Shown: positions 1 to 7,656 of the stretch, in pieces | Layout of the letters: every line of letters starts with the position of its first letter | Position numbering within the stretch: the stretch's first letter is position 1 | NCBI GenBank assembly: GCA_002314445.1 | Contig: DCFX01000089.1 | Span: forward strand, 7,055-52,207 | Direction of reading: 5' to 3' | From: Treponema sp. UBA1793 | Lineage (GTDB): Bacteria; Spirochaetota; Spirochaetia; Treponematales; Treponemataceae | Length of the DNA: 45,153 nucleotides | Notes under the pieces: generated by a model | Told to the model about the DNA's origin: nothing | The model's database searches: none | What the model saw: the letters and a program-made list of their open reading frames with translations, nothing else | Made by a program: the position numbers and the translations under genes

Positions 1-2
1 TT

Positions 3-1349
3 GCCTATCCGTGGGGAACGCTTTCGAGCACGGCTTTCCGCTGGAAACTTCTTATGCAGACTGCAGACCTCACCGGAACATACGGAATTACATTTCTTTT
101 TGCACTCTTTTCTGCAGTATGCGCCGAAGGATGGCTGCTTGCAGGACGCCTGTCTGCCTCCCCTTCTCCAAAAGCAGCCTTTCTCGCGTTCCGCCGTACT
201 GCAGAGACCTGCATCGTCCTGTTTGCCTGTGCTTTTATTTACGGAGCCGTCCAGTACGCCGTTCCCCGTCATGCCGAAAAGATACTCAATACAGTTATGG
301 TTCAGCAGAATTACAATCCGTGGAATTCAGTAAACGATGATGATACGATACTGCTCTCGGAACATCTGACGGAAACAAAAATAAACGAACTGCACCTCGA
401 GGGTAAGCATCCTGATGTCGTCGTATGGAGCGAAGGTGTCCTGCAGCATGCATTCCCGGGAGCAGGCGGTTATTATTCCCGCAATCCTCTGGAAGAGCCG
501 CTTTCATCGTTCATCAGCCGTATGGATACGCCGTTCATCATCGGAGGTTCATATCTTGCCGATCCCGTGCACCGCGGCTACAACAACGCTGCACTGCTGT
601 TCGACAAAACGGGCACGTTCCGCGGTTCCTACGGTAAAATACATCTGGTACCTTTTGCCGAAGTAATTCCCGGCATAGAATACAGATGGGTCGGACAGCT
701 TATGCAGAAGGTCGTCGGAATTTCGGCAGGCTGGCTTGCAGGCGACCAGTACGTCTATTTCGATATTCCCGGGCAATGGTCCCCGGAACGACCGAAACCG
801 GCCGTAAAAGTGATTCCGCTTGACGAATCGTACGCCCAGCAGCTTTCAGAAGAAAGCAAAAAACCGCTCGTACGCCTAAGCGCACCGATTTGTTTCGGCG
901 ACGCTTTTCCCGATGTATGCCGTCCGCTTTTCCTCAACGGCAGCGAAGTTTTCATGAACATGACCGACGATTCGTGGTCGCTTACAAATTCCGCAGAATA
1001 CCAGCACTTCATCATCGCTTCCTACCGTGCAATCGAATACCGCACGACGCTTGTACGCTCGACAAATGCAGGCGTTTCCGTTGTGCTGGACCCTGCTGCA
1101 CGGGAAATTGCATCAATGCCGCTGTTCGTACCAGATTCAATCTCTGTGCCGATTCCTGTTTACAAACGTGTCATGACGGTATACGCACTGTTGGGCAACT
1201 GGTTTCCGCGCATTCTTGCGGTTCTCGCGGCTGTCTATTGCATATACATCATTCTCACAAAGAACTCCCCTCCTGACGTTCCGGGAGAAAGGAATCTCTC
1301 ATCAAAGAAAAAAAAACACGCTAAAAAGGGTGTTAAAAAATCAGGCTGA
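3..1349 (+). CDS. lnt: Apolipoprotein N-acyltransferase, 5' end outside window
   Basis: Transfers the third acyl chain onto the N-terminal cysteine of lipoproteins at the outer face of the inner membrane. The reading frame is open from base 3 and begins AYPWGTL, a typical internal Lnt segment, so the real start lies upstream. Nitrilase-domain residues are visible: Glu in VVWSEGVLQ, Lys in GSYGKIHLVPFAE, and Cys in APICFGDAFP. A hydrophobic segment near the C-terminus (ALLGNWFPRILAVLAAVYCIYI) and a Lys-rich tail end the protein. Oddity: the residues after the catalytic Cys are Phe-Gly-Asp, whereas E. coli Lnt has Tyr-Glu there and that Glu is reported as important. The family call is secure; activity is inferred. 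Confidence 0.93.
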   Translation, partial: AYPWGTLSSTAFRWKLLMQTADLTGTYGITFLFALFSAVCAEGWLLAGRLSASPSPKAAFLAFRRTAETCIVLFACAFIYGAVQYAVPRHAEKILNTVMVQQNYNPWNSVNDDDTILLSEHLTETKINELHLEGKHPDVVVWSEGVLQHAFPGAGGYYSRNPLEEPLSSFISRMDTPFIIGGSYLADPVHRGYNNAALLFDKTGTFRGSYGKIHLVPFAEVIPGIEYRWVGQLMQKVVGISAGWLAGDQYVYFDIPGQWSPERPKPAVKVIPLDESYAQQLSEESKKPLVRLSAPICFGDAFPDVCRPLFLNGSEVFMNMTDDSWSLTNSAEYQHFIIASYRAIEYRTTLVRSTNAGVSVVLDPAAREIASMPLFVPDSISVPIPVYKRVMTVYALLGNWFPRILAVLAAVYCIYIILTKNSPPDVPGERNLSSKKKKHAKKGVKKSG

Positions 1350-1390
1350 AAACAAACAGATGATGAAATGGAATACCGGCAGTATACCAA

Positions 1391-1430
1391 TTGTCAACCA
1401 GTTGAATACATTTAATCCTGATTGTAAACT
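1391..1430 (+). promoter_or_regulatory. bioY promoter with possible biotin-responsive repeats
   Basis: TTGAAT and TAAACT are 17 bases apart, and the -10 ends 6 bases before the bioY ATG, which has no Shine-Dalgarno sequence. The direct repeat TTGTCAAC / TTGTAAAC, 31 bp apart, brackets the promoter. These half-sites resemble those of BirA-type biotin operators (TTGTnAACC...), but the usual inverted partner is only partly present (GTTGAATA). The promoter is reasonably supported; the operator is speculative. Confidence 0.45.
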
Positions 1431-1436
1431 TATTTC

Positions 1437-2009
1437 ATGAAAAATACATCGTTACGCTCAGTTTTCATTGTCCTGTTTGCAGCTCTTATCTGCGCGGGAT
1501 GCTTTATAGCAATTCCCGCAGGTCCTGGTGGTATTCCAATCGTTATGCAGAATATGTTCATCGTGCTGTCGGCTCTCATTCTCGGAGGATTCGGCGGATT
1601 CTGGGCTGCGCTCATTTTTGTCGCAGCGGGAGCTCTCGGTCTCCCCGTCTACTCAGGCGGTTCGGGAGGCGCAGCGCACCTTATAGGCCCCACAGGCGGA
1701 TTTCTTGCGGGATACGTACTGGCGGCACTTGTCGCAGGACTTTTGGCACGGCTTCCGTCGGTAAAAGAAAAACCATTCTCGCTGGCGCATATTCTTCGGA
1801 TGGTTCTCGCAGCTGCTGCAGGATACATCATTGTATACATACCGGGAGTATTGTGGTTTATGCATCTGACAGGAAAGGGATTCTATCCTACGATGGCGGC
1901 CTGTGTCATTCCGTTTATTCCCGGGGATATTATAAAACTCGCAGTCACCGTTCCTGTTGCAGCAAAACTGCGTCCGGTCGCCGCCCGGTATCTTGCCTCA
2001 TACAAATGA
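1437..2009 (+). CDS. bioY: Biotin ECF transporter substrate-binding subunit BioY
   Basis: Integral membrane S-component that binds biotin and works with an ATPase and a transmembrane coupling subunit. The 190-residue length, the hydrophobic N-terminus with PAGPGGIPIVMQN, and the GLPVYSGGSGG...GPTGGFLAGY segment are typical of BioY. About six membrane segments are apparent. It is the first gene of a three-gene operon; its stop overlaps the next start as ATGA. No ribosome binding site is visible, and a -10 element lies 6 bases before the ATG, so the message may be leaderless. Biotin is the expected substrate from the family. Confidence 0.95.
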   Translation: MKNTSLRSVFIVLFAALICAGCFIAIPAGPGGIPIVMQNMFIVLSALILGGFGGFWAALIFVAAGALGLPVYSGGSGGAAHLIGPTGGFLAGYVLAALVAGLLARLPSVKEKPFSLAHILRMVLAAAAGYIIVYIPGVLWFMHLTGKGFYPTMAACVIPFIPGDIIKLAVTVPVAAKLRPVAARYLASYK

Positions 2010-2767
2010 ATATAAAAAACGCAGGTGCATCGGTCACGGTAAACAATGTTACAAAGACATTCCCTTCCCCTGATGGCAGTGAAACGCCATTCACAGCGCT
2101 CGACGGGGTGTCGTTTGACCTTGAATCAGGCTCCTGCACCCTCATTGCAGGAGCAAACGGTTCAGGAAAAAGCGTCCTCATGGGTATTATTGCGGGGCTG
2201 GACAAAGCCGATTCCGGTAGTGTTTCTGTTTCCAGCGGCGGTAAGCCTGCACATGCAGGACTTGTATTTCAGGAAGCAGAAACACAGCTGCTCGGTGAAA
2301 CACCGATGGAGGATGTCATGTTCGGCCTCCGCAACACGGGTTTTACCCGTTCAGAAGCAGAACAGCGTGCCCGCAGTATGCTCGCACAGGCTGGCCTTGC
2401 CGGAAAAGAGCTGTCTCCTGCACGCTTTCTGTCAGGGGGCGAAAAAAGGCGGCTTGCAGTTGCAGGTATCCTTGCACTTGACGTAAAGCTCATTATCTTT
2501 GACGAACCGTATGCAAACCTTGACTATGCAGGTGTAAAACAGGTAAATGCACTCATCCACATGCTCAGGGAAAACGGCCGGACAGTCATCATACTTACGC
2601 ACGAACTTGAAAAATCGCTTGCACTGTCCGACAGGTTTATCATACTGTACCACGGAAAAAAGGTTTTCGACGGTACCCCCGGAGCAGGTCTGCAGGAACC
2701 GCTTGAAAACTGGGATATACGGAACCCGCTCGTCTCATATGCCCAAAAGGATGATCTTGTATGGTGA
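2006..2767 (+). CDS. bioM: Biotin ECF transporter ATPase BioM
   Basis: Cytoplasmic ABC ATPase that powers the biotin ECF transporter. The ATG overlaps the bioY stop by 4 bases, giving 253 residues, the usual length for a single-domain ATPase. Walker A is GANGSGKS near residue 49, the Q-loop is in LVFQEAE, the signature is LSGGEKRR, and Walker B is LIIFDEP followed by a conserved switch His in ILTHE. Its end overlaps bioN by 7 bases, so the three subunits are translationally coupled. It could serve other S-components too, but adjacency to bioY makes biotin the main expected substrate. Confidence 0.93.
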   Translation: MNIKNAGASVTVNNVTKTFPSPDGSETPFTALDGVSFDLESGSCTLIAGANGSGKSVLMGIIAGLDKADSGSVSVSSGGKPAHAGLVFQEAETQLLGETPMEDVMFGLRNTGFTRSEAEQRARSMLAQAGLAGKELSPARFLSGGEKRRLAVAGILALDVKLIIFDEPYANLDYAGVKQVNALIHMLRENGRTVIILTHELEKSLALSDRFIILYHGKKVFDGTPGAGLQEPLENWDIRNPLVSYAQKDDLVW

Positions 2768-3420
2768 ACAGCATAACGCTCTTCAGTTATAAAAACGGAA
2801 CGACGGTACTACACCGCCTTGATGCACGCATAAAGCTGCTGCTCATATTCGCCTGTGGATATATCGTCTTTTCCCTCCCTCCGGTACCATGCGCTGTATG
2901 CATCGCTGCCGTGTTCATAGTATCCTTTTCCGCAGGCTTTACGTTTGCCGAACAGCTTTCAGCGCTCAAACCTGCGGCCTATTATGCAGTCCTGCTTTAT
3001 ACAGTCTCGTTAATCACAGCCTGCGCCTCCCGTATCCCCCTTCCCTCCGTATTCATTCCACAGAAAAGCGATATGATTCTTTCCCTCCGCCTGATTCTTA
3101 CCATTCAGTTCACAAGCATTTTGTACAGGACGACAAGCCCGCTCGCCCTGCGTACAGCGCTTGAACAGATAGAGACGTCGGCCAGGCAATTTTTCCGCCT
3201 TAAAAAGACCGGCAATCTGCCGGTTTCGGACACACTCTCCCTCCTGCTTGTCTTCATTCCCCGGGTTTTCGATGTATGGACCGAAATAAGCCGCGCATGG
3301 AAAGCAAGAAACGGCAGAGGAGGAATCCGCATGATATGTGTACTTTTCCCGGTACTGATCTCCGTCTGTATGAAACGTTCCTATTTAACAGCCCTCGCAC
3401 TCCGCAACCGACGGCAATAG
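2761..3420 (+). CDS. bioN: Biotin ECF transporter transmembrane subunit BioN
   Basis: T-component that couples ATP hydrolysis to the BioY substrate subunit. It is 219 residues long and strongly hydrophobic, with an EcfT-type start (LHRLDARIKLLLIFA) and the coupling-helix motif AWKARNGRGG near residue 180, which contacts the ATPase. The start codon lies inside the end of bioM. It is the last gene of the operon; no clear terminator follows before the nrdR promoter about 40 bases on. Confidence 0.92.
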   Translation: MVNSITLFSYKNGTTVLHRLDARIKLLLIFACGYIVFSLPPVPCAVCIAAVFIVSFSAGFTFAEQLSALKPAAYYAVLLYTVSLITACASRIPLPSVFIPQKSDMILSLRLILTIQFTSILYRTTSPLALRTALEQIETSARQFFRLKKTGNLPVSDTLSLLLVFIPRVFDVWTEISRAWKARNGRGGIRMICVLFPVLISVCMKRSYLTALALRNRRQ

Positions 3421-3457
3421 AATTCTCAAAATTCGGCGGAATTCCACTTTTTTTTCC

Positions 3458-3520
3458 TTGTAATATCAGATTTAGTGGTATATAGTGTTACTAATGCGTT
3501 TTAAACGCTATATGCAAACA
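3458..3520 (+). promoter_or_regulatory. nrdR-nrdD promoter with paired NrdR-box-like sites
   Basis: TTGTAA (3458-3463) and TATAGT (3481-3486) are 17 bases apart. Two sites related to the NrdR box (consensus ACACTATATATAGTGT) are present: 3473-3488 with a good right half TATATAGTGT, and 3505-3520 with a good left half ACGCTATAT. Their centres are 32 bp apart, three helical turns, matching the known paired arrangement of NrdR boxes. The upstream box covers the -10. This implies that NrdR represses its own operon. Confidence 0.65.
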
Positions 3521-3538
3521 TAAAAAAGGTTGAAAGAT

Positions 3539-4003
3539 ATGCGCTGTCCCTACTGCGGAAGCCTTGATGACAAAGTAATTGAATCCCGGACCATGGCAAA
3601 TGGTGAAAGCATACGCCGCAGACGAGAATGCATCAGCTGCGGCTATCGCTTCACAAGCTATGAACGCATTGAAGAAAAACCTTTCATGGTTGTAAAACGA
3701 GACGGAAGGCGGGAACCTTTTAACCGGATGAAATTGGAAAAAGGCATTGAGCGGGCCCTCGAAAAGCGACCTGTGTCCACGACTATGGTGGAACAGCTTG
3801 TAAATGAAATCGAGGACAAAGCTGTCATGCACGGAAAAGTCAGCCGGGAAATTTCAACTGCCGAACTGGGGGAACTCGTTCTGCAGCGTCTTAATGAAGT
3901 CGACAAAGTGGCATATATCCGCTTTGCGTCTGTGTACAAGCATTTTGAAAACCTCGATGAGTTTCTCACAGAGGTAAAGAAAGTGGAGGGGAACAAAAAG
4001 TGA
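3539..4003 (+). CDS. nrdR: Ribonucleotide reductase transcriptional repressor NrdR
   Basis: Nucleotide-sensing repressor of ribonucleotide reductase genes. The ATG giving MRCPYCGSLDD is chosen over an upstream in-frame TTG because it matches the family start and sits 9 bases after AAAGG. The protein is 154 residues, the normal size. A zinc ribbon formed by CPYC and CISCGYR occupies the first 35 residues; an ATP-cone domain follows (VVKRDGRREPFNRMKLEKGI onward). It is cotranscribed and overlaps nrdD as GTGA. NrdR-box-like pairs stand before this gene and before the downstream radical-subunit gene, consistent with control of the whole locus. Confidence 0.96.
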   Translation: MRCPYCGSLDDKVIESRTMANGESIRRRRECISCGYRFTSYERIEEKPFMVVKRDGRREPFNRMKLEKGIERALEKRPVSTTMVEQLVNEIEDKAVMHGKVSREISTAELGELVLQRLNEVDKVAYIRFASVYKHFENLDEFLTEVKKVEGNKK

Positions 4004-6135
4004 GTGACCAGTCAGTATTCCCGGAATGGCGCAGCTTCCTGGGAAAAAGCAGCGATACAGAAGCAGCAGTTTTTATCAAATCGGTTGTAAAACGATCAGG
4101 AGAAGTAGCTCCGTACGACCGGAAAAAGATTGCAGCAGCAATCGGCAAGGCGATTCAGGCCGTCGAAAAAAGGGCCGATCCCGGCAGAGCGGAAAAACTT
4201 ACGGATCTTGCAGAGGAAAAACTCCGGCTGCAGCTTGCGGGGAGCCGGGCTCATTCAATTCCTGCAATTGAAGAAATTCAGGATACCGTTGAAAACGTCC
4301 TTATTGAAAACAAGGAAGTCGATGTCGCAAAAGCATATATTCTATACCGCGCGCGTCACGAAGCAATGCGCGACGCAAAAAGCCTTATGGTCGACATCAA
4401 CAAGACGATGGACGGCTATCTCGGCCAGAGCGACTGGCGTGTAAAGGAAAATGCAAACGTCAATTTCTCACTCGGAGGACTCATACTCCACAACTCAGGT
4501 ACCATTACGGCCAATTACTGGCTTAACAATATATATTCAAAGGAAATAGCGGACGCGCACCGGACATGCGCATTCCATATACACGATCTTTCCATGTTCT
4601 CAGGTTACTGCGCAGGATGGTCCCTCCGGCAGCTTATTCAGGAAGGCCTGGGAGGCGTTCCCGACAAAATAACTTCAACGCCGGCGACTCATCTTTCCAC
4701 GCTTGTAAACCAGATTGTGAACTTTCTGGGCATCATGCAGAACGAATGGGCCGGCGCACAGGCGTTCAGCTCATTCGACACGTACCTCGCCCCTTTCGTA
4801 AAAAAAGACAACCTTACCGAAAAAGAAGTCCGCCAGTGCATCCAGAGCTATATCTACGGCGTAAACACACCGAGCCGCTGGGGTTCTCAGGCCCCGTTTA
4901 CAAACATCACGCTCGACTGGGTATGCCCCGACGACCTGAAAGATAAAAAGGCAATTGTCGGCGGAAAGGATCAGGATTTCACATACGGCGACTGCCAGAA
5001 AGAGATGGATGTCATCAACAAACAGTTTATTCTGCTCATGATAGAAGGTGATGCGGCCGGACGCGGATTCGGCTACCCCATCCCGACATACAACATCACG
5101 AAAAACTTCGACTGGGAAAGTGAAAATGCAAAACTGCTGTTTGAAATGGCTTCACAGTACGGAACGCCCTATTTCCAGAATTTCGTCAATTCCGACCTTG
5201 ACCCCGGCGATGTCCGCTCAATGTGCTGCCGGCTGCGCCTCGACAAAAGGGAACTCCGCAAAAGAGGCGGCGGTCTTTTCGGCTCAGATGAATTCACCGG
5301 TTCCCTCGGTGTTGTAACAATAAATCTGCCTCAGATCGGTTTTATTGCAAAAACCGAAGAAGAGTTTTACAAGCGGCTCGATTACCTTATGGATCTCGCA
5401 AAAGCAAGTCTCTGTACAAAACGGAAGGTTCTCCAGAAACTGCTCGACGGCGGCCTGTATCCGTATACGCAGCGGTATCTCAAGACATTCAACAACCACT
5501 TCAATACAATCGGTTTGTGCGGCATGAACGAATGCTGTGAAAATTTCCTCGGTGTAAACATCGTTGAACCGAAAGGACATAAATTCGCCTGCGACGTCCT
5601 TGACCATATGAGAACCCGTCTTGCCGACTATCAGGAAAAGACCGGTGAACTTTTCAATCTTGAAGCAACCCCTGCTGAAAGCACGTCGTACCGGCTTGCG
5701 CGCCACGATGTTGAAAATTTCCCCGACATCATCACAAGCGGCACAAAAAGTGATCCGTTTTATACCAACTCCACGCAGCTTCCTGTCGATTATACTTCAG
5801 ACATATTTGAAGCCCTTGACCATCAGGAAAACCTGCAGACACGGTACACGGGCGGTACGGTATTCCACACGTTTATGGGTGAACAGATAAAAGACTGGAG
5901 GGCATGCCGCGATCTGGTGCGCACCATCATGGCAAACTACCGCATTCCGTATCTTACAATTTCGCCAACTTATTCAATCTGCCGCGTCCACGGCTATCTG
6001 AACGGACAGCAGTTTGAATGCCCCAAGTGTAAAGCGGAAAAGGAGCAGGAACTGCGTCTCAAGCTGGAGAAACTTGAGGCGGAACGAGCGGAAATGGTTA
6101 ATGAAACAAAGGCTTTACAGGACGTAAAACGCTAA
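4000..6135 (+). CDS. nrdD: Anaerobic ribonucleoside-triphosphate reductase, catalytic part without glycyl-radical loop
   Basis: Class III reductase that makes dNTPs without oxygen. The GTG start follows GGAGGGG and overlaps the nrdR stop. An N-terminal ATP cone (about residues 28-120) precedes the ten-stranded barrel: NTPSRWGSQAPFTNITLDW, the active-site Cys pair in MCCRLRLD (409-410), and GLCGMNECCENFLG (505-518). The C-terminal zinc site is complete: Cys661, His664, Cys674, Cys677. After Cys677 come only 34 residues, a charged helix-like tail, then the stop. The glycyl-radical sequence that normally follows is absent here and is found on the next gene. Several in-frame stops separate the two, so this is neither read-through nor a simple frameshift. 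The protein cannot be active alone if the family mechanism holds. Confidence 0.95.
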   Translation: MSDQSVFPEWRSFLGKSSDTEAAVFIKSVVKRSGEVAPYDRKKIAAAIGKAIQAVEKRADPGRAEKLTDLAEEKLRLQLAGSRAHSIPAIEEIQDTVENVLIENKEVDVAKAYILYRARHEAMRDAKSLMVDINKTMDGYLGQSDWRVKENANVNFSLGGLILHNSGTITANYWLNNIYSKEIADAHRTCAFHIHDLSMFSGYCAGWSLRQLIQEGLGGVPDKITSTPATHLSTLVNQIVNFLGIMQNEWAGAQAFSSFDTYLAPFVKKDNLTEKEVRQCIQSYIYGVNTPSRWGSQAPFTNITLDWVCPDDLKDKKAIVGGKDQDFTYGDCQKEMDVINKQFILLMIEGDAAGRGFGYPIPTYNITKNFDWESENAKLLFEMASQYGTPYFQNFVNSDLDPGDVRSMCCRLRLDKRELRKRGGGLFGSDEFTGSLGVVTINLPQIGFIAKTEEEFYKRLDYLMDLAKASLCTKRKVLQKLLDGGLYPYTQRYLKTFNNHFNTIGLCGMNECCENFLGVNIVEPKGHKFACDVLDHMRTRLADYQEKTGELFNLEATPAESTSYRLARHDVENFPDIITSGTKSDPFYTNSTQLPVDYTSDIFEALDHQENLQTRYTGGTVFHTFMGEQIKDWRACRDLVRTIMANYRIPYLTISPTYSICRVHGYLNGQQFECPKCKAEKEQELRLKLEKLEAERAEMVNETKALQDVKR

Positions 6136-6187
6136 GTATAGCGTCAAAACTATTGACATATACATATACCTACGCTATATTTAGTGT
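6129..6187 (+). promoter_or_regulatory. Promoter of the radical-subunit gene with two NrdR-box-like palindromes
   Basis: TTGACA (6153-6158) and TATATT (6176-6181) are exactly 17 bases apart, a near-ideal sigma-70 promoter. Two 16-bp boxes frame it: ACGCTAAGTATAGCGT (6129-6144), which spans the nrdD stop codon, and ACGCTATATTTAGTGT (6172-6187), which covers the -10. Both fit the NrdR-box consensus, and their centres are 43 bp apart, about four helical turns. This gives the downstream gene pair a transcript separate from nrdR-nrdD, but under the same repressor. Confidence 0.78.
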
Positions 6188-6234
6188 TAGTTTAATTCAT
6201 AAGCGGTATTTTTTGATTCGGGAGGAATAAAAGT

Positions 6235-6804
6235 ATGGAAGCTGAAGTTACAACAAAACGGACCCTTGCAGAAGTTGATGCGGAGATTGCCGCGGCAAAG
6301 GAAGCTCTGAAAAACGTACACGGATCCGAAACAGAAGTTTACGCACGTATCGTCGGTTATTACAGGGCTGTACGCAACTGGAATAAAGGTAAACGAGAAG
6401 AGTTCAACCACCGCAAAATGTTCAATCTCGCAGACAGCACTGAATATGCAGTTTCTGAAGCGGACAGCGCATGCGAATGCTCAAAAGCAGAGCGTATTGC
6501 ACGTCCGGAAGAAAAAACAGAGACAACAGACGCGGTCACTGCTTCTGAAACGGGAAGATATGAATTCTTTGCACGCAGAACATGCCCGAATTGTCCCCCT
6601 GTAAAAGAATACATGGAAAACGTCCATCTGACAGGAAGAACTGTTGATGTTGATACAGAATCAGGTCTTGCTGAAGCTGCAAAAAAAGGTGTATTTGCGG
6701 CTCCTACTGTCATTGTATATAATGAAAACGGCACGGAGATTGCACGCGGACACAACGTTGATGAGCTTACCTCAATCTTCGAACCTGTCGCCGCAGAAGC
6801 ATGA
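6235..6804 (+). CDS. Detached class III RNR glycyl-radical domain fused to a redoxin
   Basis: Proposed radical-bearing and reducing subunit for the adjacent nrdD product. Residues 1-30 form a predicted helix (TLAEVDAEIAAAKEALKNV). Residues 35-65 are the glycyl-radical loop normally at the NrdD C-terminus, VYARIVGYYRAVRNWNKG, with Gly41 as the radical site. A linker of about 40 residues follows (Cys80 and Cys82 lie in it). From about 107 there is a thioredoxin/glutaredoxin-type fold: RYEFFARRTCPNC with Cys117 and Cys120, and FAAPTVIVY with the likely cis-Pro. The start is set by GGGAGG 9 bases upstream. The stop overlaps nrdG as ATGA. The arrangement recalls YfiD/GrcA, the spare radical domain of pyruvate formate-lyase. 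Domain calls are strong; complex formation and the electron path are inference. Confidence 0.85.
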   Translation: MEAEVTTKRTLAEVDAEIAAAKEALKNVHGSETEVYARIVGYYRAVRNWNKGKREEFNHRKMFNLADSTEYAVSEADSACECSKAERIARPEEKTETTDAVTASETGRYEFFARRTCPNCPPVKEYMENVHLTGRTVDVDTESGLAEAAKKGVFAAPTVIVYNENGTEIARGHNVDELTSIFEPVAAEA

Positions 6805-7571
6805 CCGGCAGTTCTCACCTGCAACCGGATTCCTTATTGAATGTGCCCGCAGGCGCCCTTATAAAAACAACGCTTGTTGATTTTCCGGGGCGCGTTGCGA
6901 GCACGTTTTTTTTGAAAGGATGCAATCTTCGCTGCCCCTACTGCTACAACACAGGTCTTGTACTCGGCGGTAAAGCAGCTGAGGGTGACGTTCTGGCAAC
7001 GGCAACTGAACTTTTTGCACATCTTGAGCTGCGGAAAAAAATGCTTACAGGACTCGTAATAAGCGGAGGTGAACCGCTCATCAATCCTCTTACGCCGTAT
7101 ATAATCGCAGAAGCAAAAAAACTCGGATACAAAGTAAAACTGGATACTAACGGCACTCTTCCCGACAGACTTGCAGAGCTTGTACACGATAGTGAAACAT
7201 GCCCCGATTTTATAGCGATGGACATAAAGACAAATCCCTCAAGATATGCTGATGAAATCTGCATGAAAGAATCTCTTCTTGCACAGCAGGATATCCCTGC
7301 CCTGCTTACCCGCTCCACGGAATTAATAGCATCCTTTCCTGCGTACTGCAGGGAATGGCGCACAGTTCTTGTTCCGCCGCTCGTAAAAAAAAGCGACATT
7401 GCCGCAATGGCAGCACTGCTTCCCGATGATGCATCGTGGCAGTTTGCACAGTTCGACAATAAAAACTGCATAGAACCGTCATTCAACGACATTCCGCCCT
7501 ATCTTGACGCAGAACTGAGGGAGCTTGTCGACTATGCAAAGAATTTCATCCCCGGAGCGGTACTCAGATAG
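6801..7571 (+). CDS. nrdG: Anaerobic RNR activating protein, radical SAM
   Basis: Radical SAM enzyme that uses S-adenosylmethionine and a 4Fe-4S cluster to abstract hydrogen from the glycine of the reductase. The cluster motif is CNLRCPYCYN near residues 45-54; GGEP in VISGGEPLINP binds SAM. The protein has 256 residues, longer than the short (about 155-residue) NrdG of E. coli and similar to the long type often annotated beside NrdD in anaerobes. It overlaps the glycyl-radical/redoxin gene by 4 bases, so activase and its substrate glycine are made together. It could be a general radical SAM activase, but context makes NrdG by far the best call. Confidence 0.9.
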   Translation: MTGSSHLQPDSLLNVPAGALIKTTLVDFPGRVASTFFLKGCNLRCPYCYNTGLVLGGKAAEGDVLATATELFAHLELRKKMLTGLVISGGEPLINPLTPYIIAEAKKLGYKVKLDTNGTLPDRLAELVHDSETCPDFIAMDIKTNPSRYADEICMKESLLAQQDIPALLTRSTELIASFPAYCREWRTVLVPPLVKKSDIAAMAALLPDDASWQFAQFDNKNCIEPSFNDIPPYLDAELRELVDYAKNFIPGAVLR

Positions 7572-7614
7572 TCCCGCCGCACGAATAAAATTGCTGTTTT
7601 CTGCACCGGGTAAC

Positions 7615-7644
7615 TTGACAAGTTTATATGAAAAATGATATTGT
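7615..7644 (+). promoter_or_regulatory. tRNA-Met promoter
   Basis: TTGACA and TATTGT separated by 18 bases, with the tRNA beginning 12 bases after the -10. Confidence 0.65.
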
Positions 7645-7656
7645 ACCAACCATCAC

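Noticed and set aside
6133..6234. Stop-codon read-through or recoding joining nrdD to the radical-domain gene
   Set aside because: The frames are in phase, but five in-frame stops, a sigma-70 promoter and a strong ribosome binding site lie between them, so separate translation is the simpler reading.
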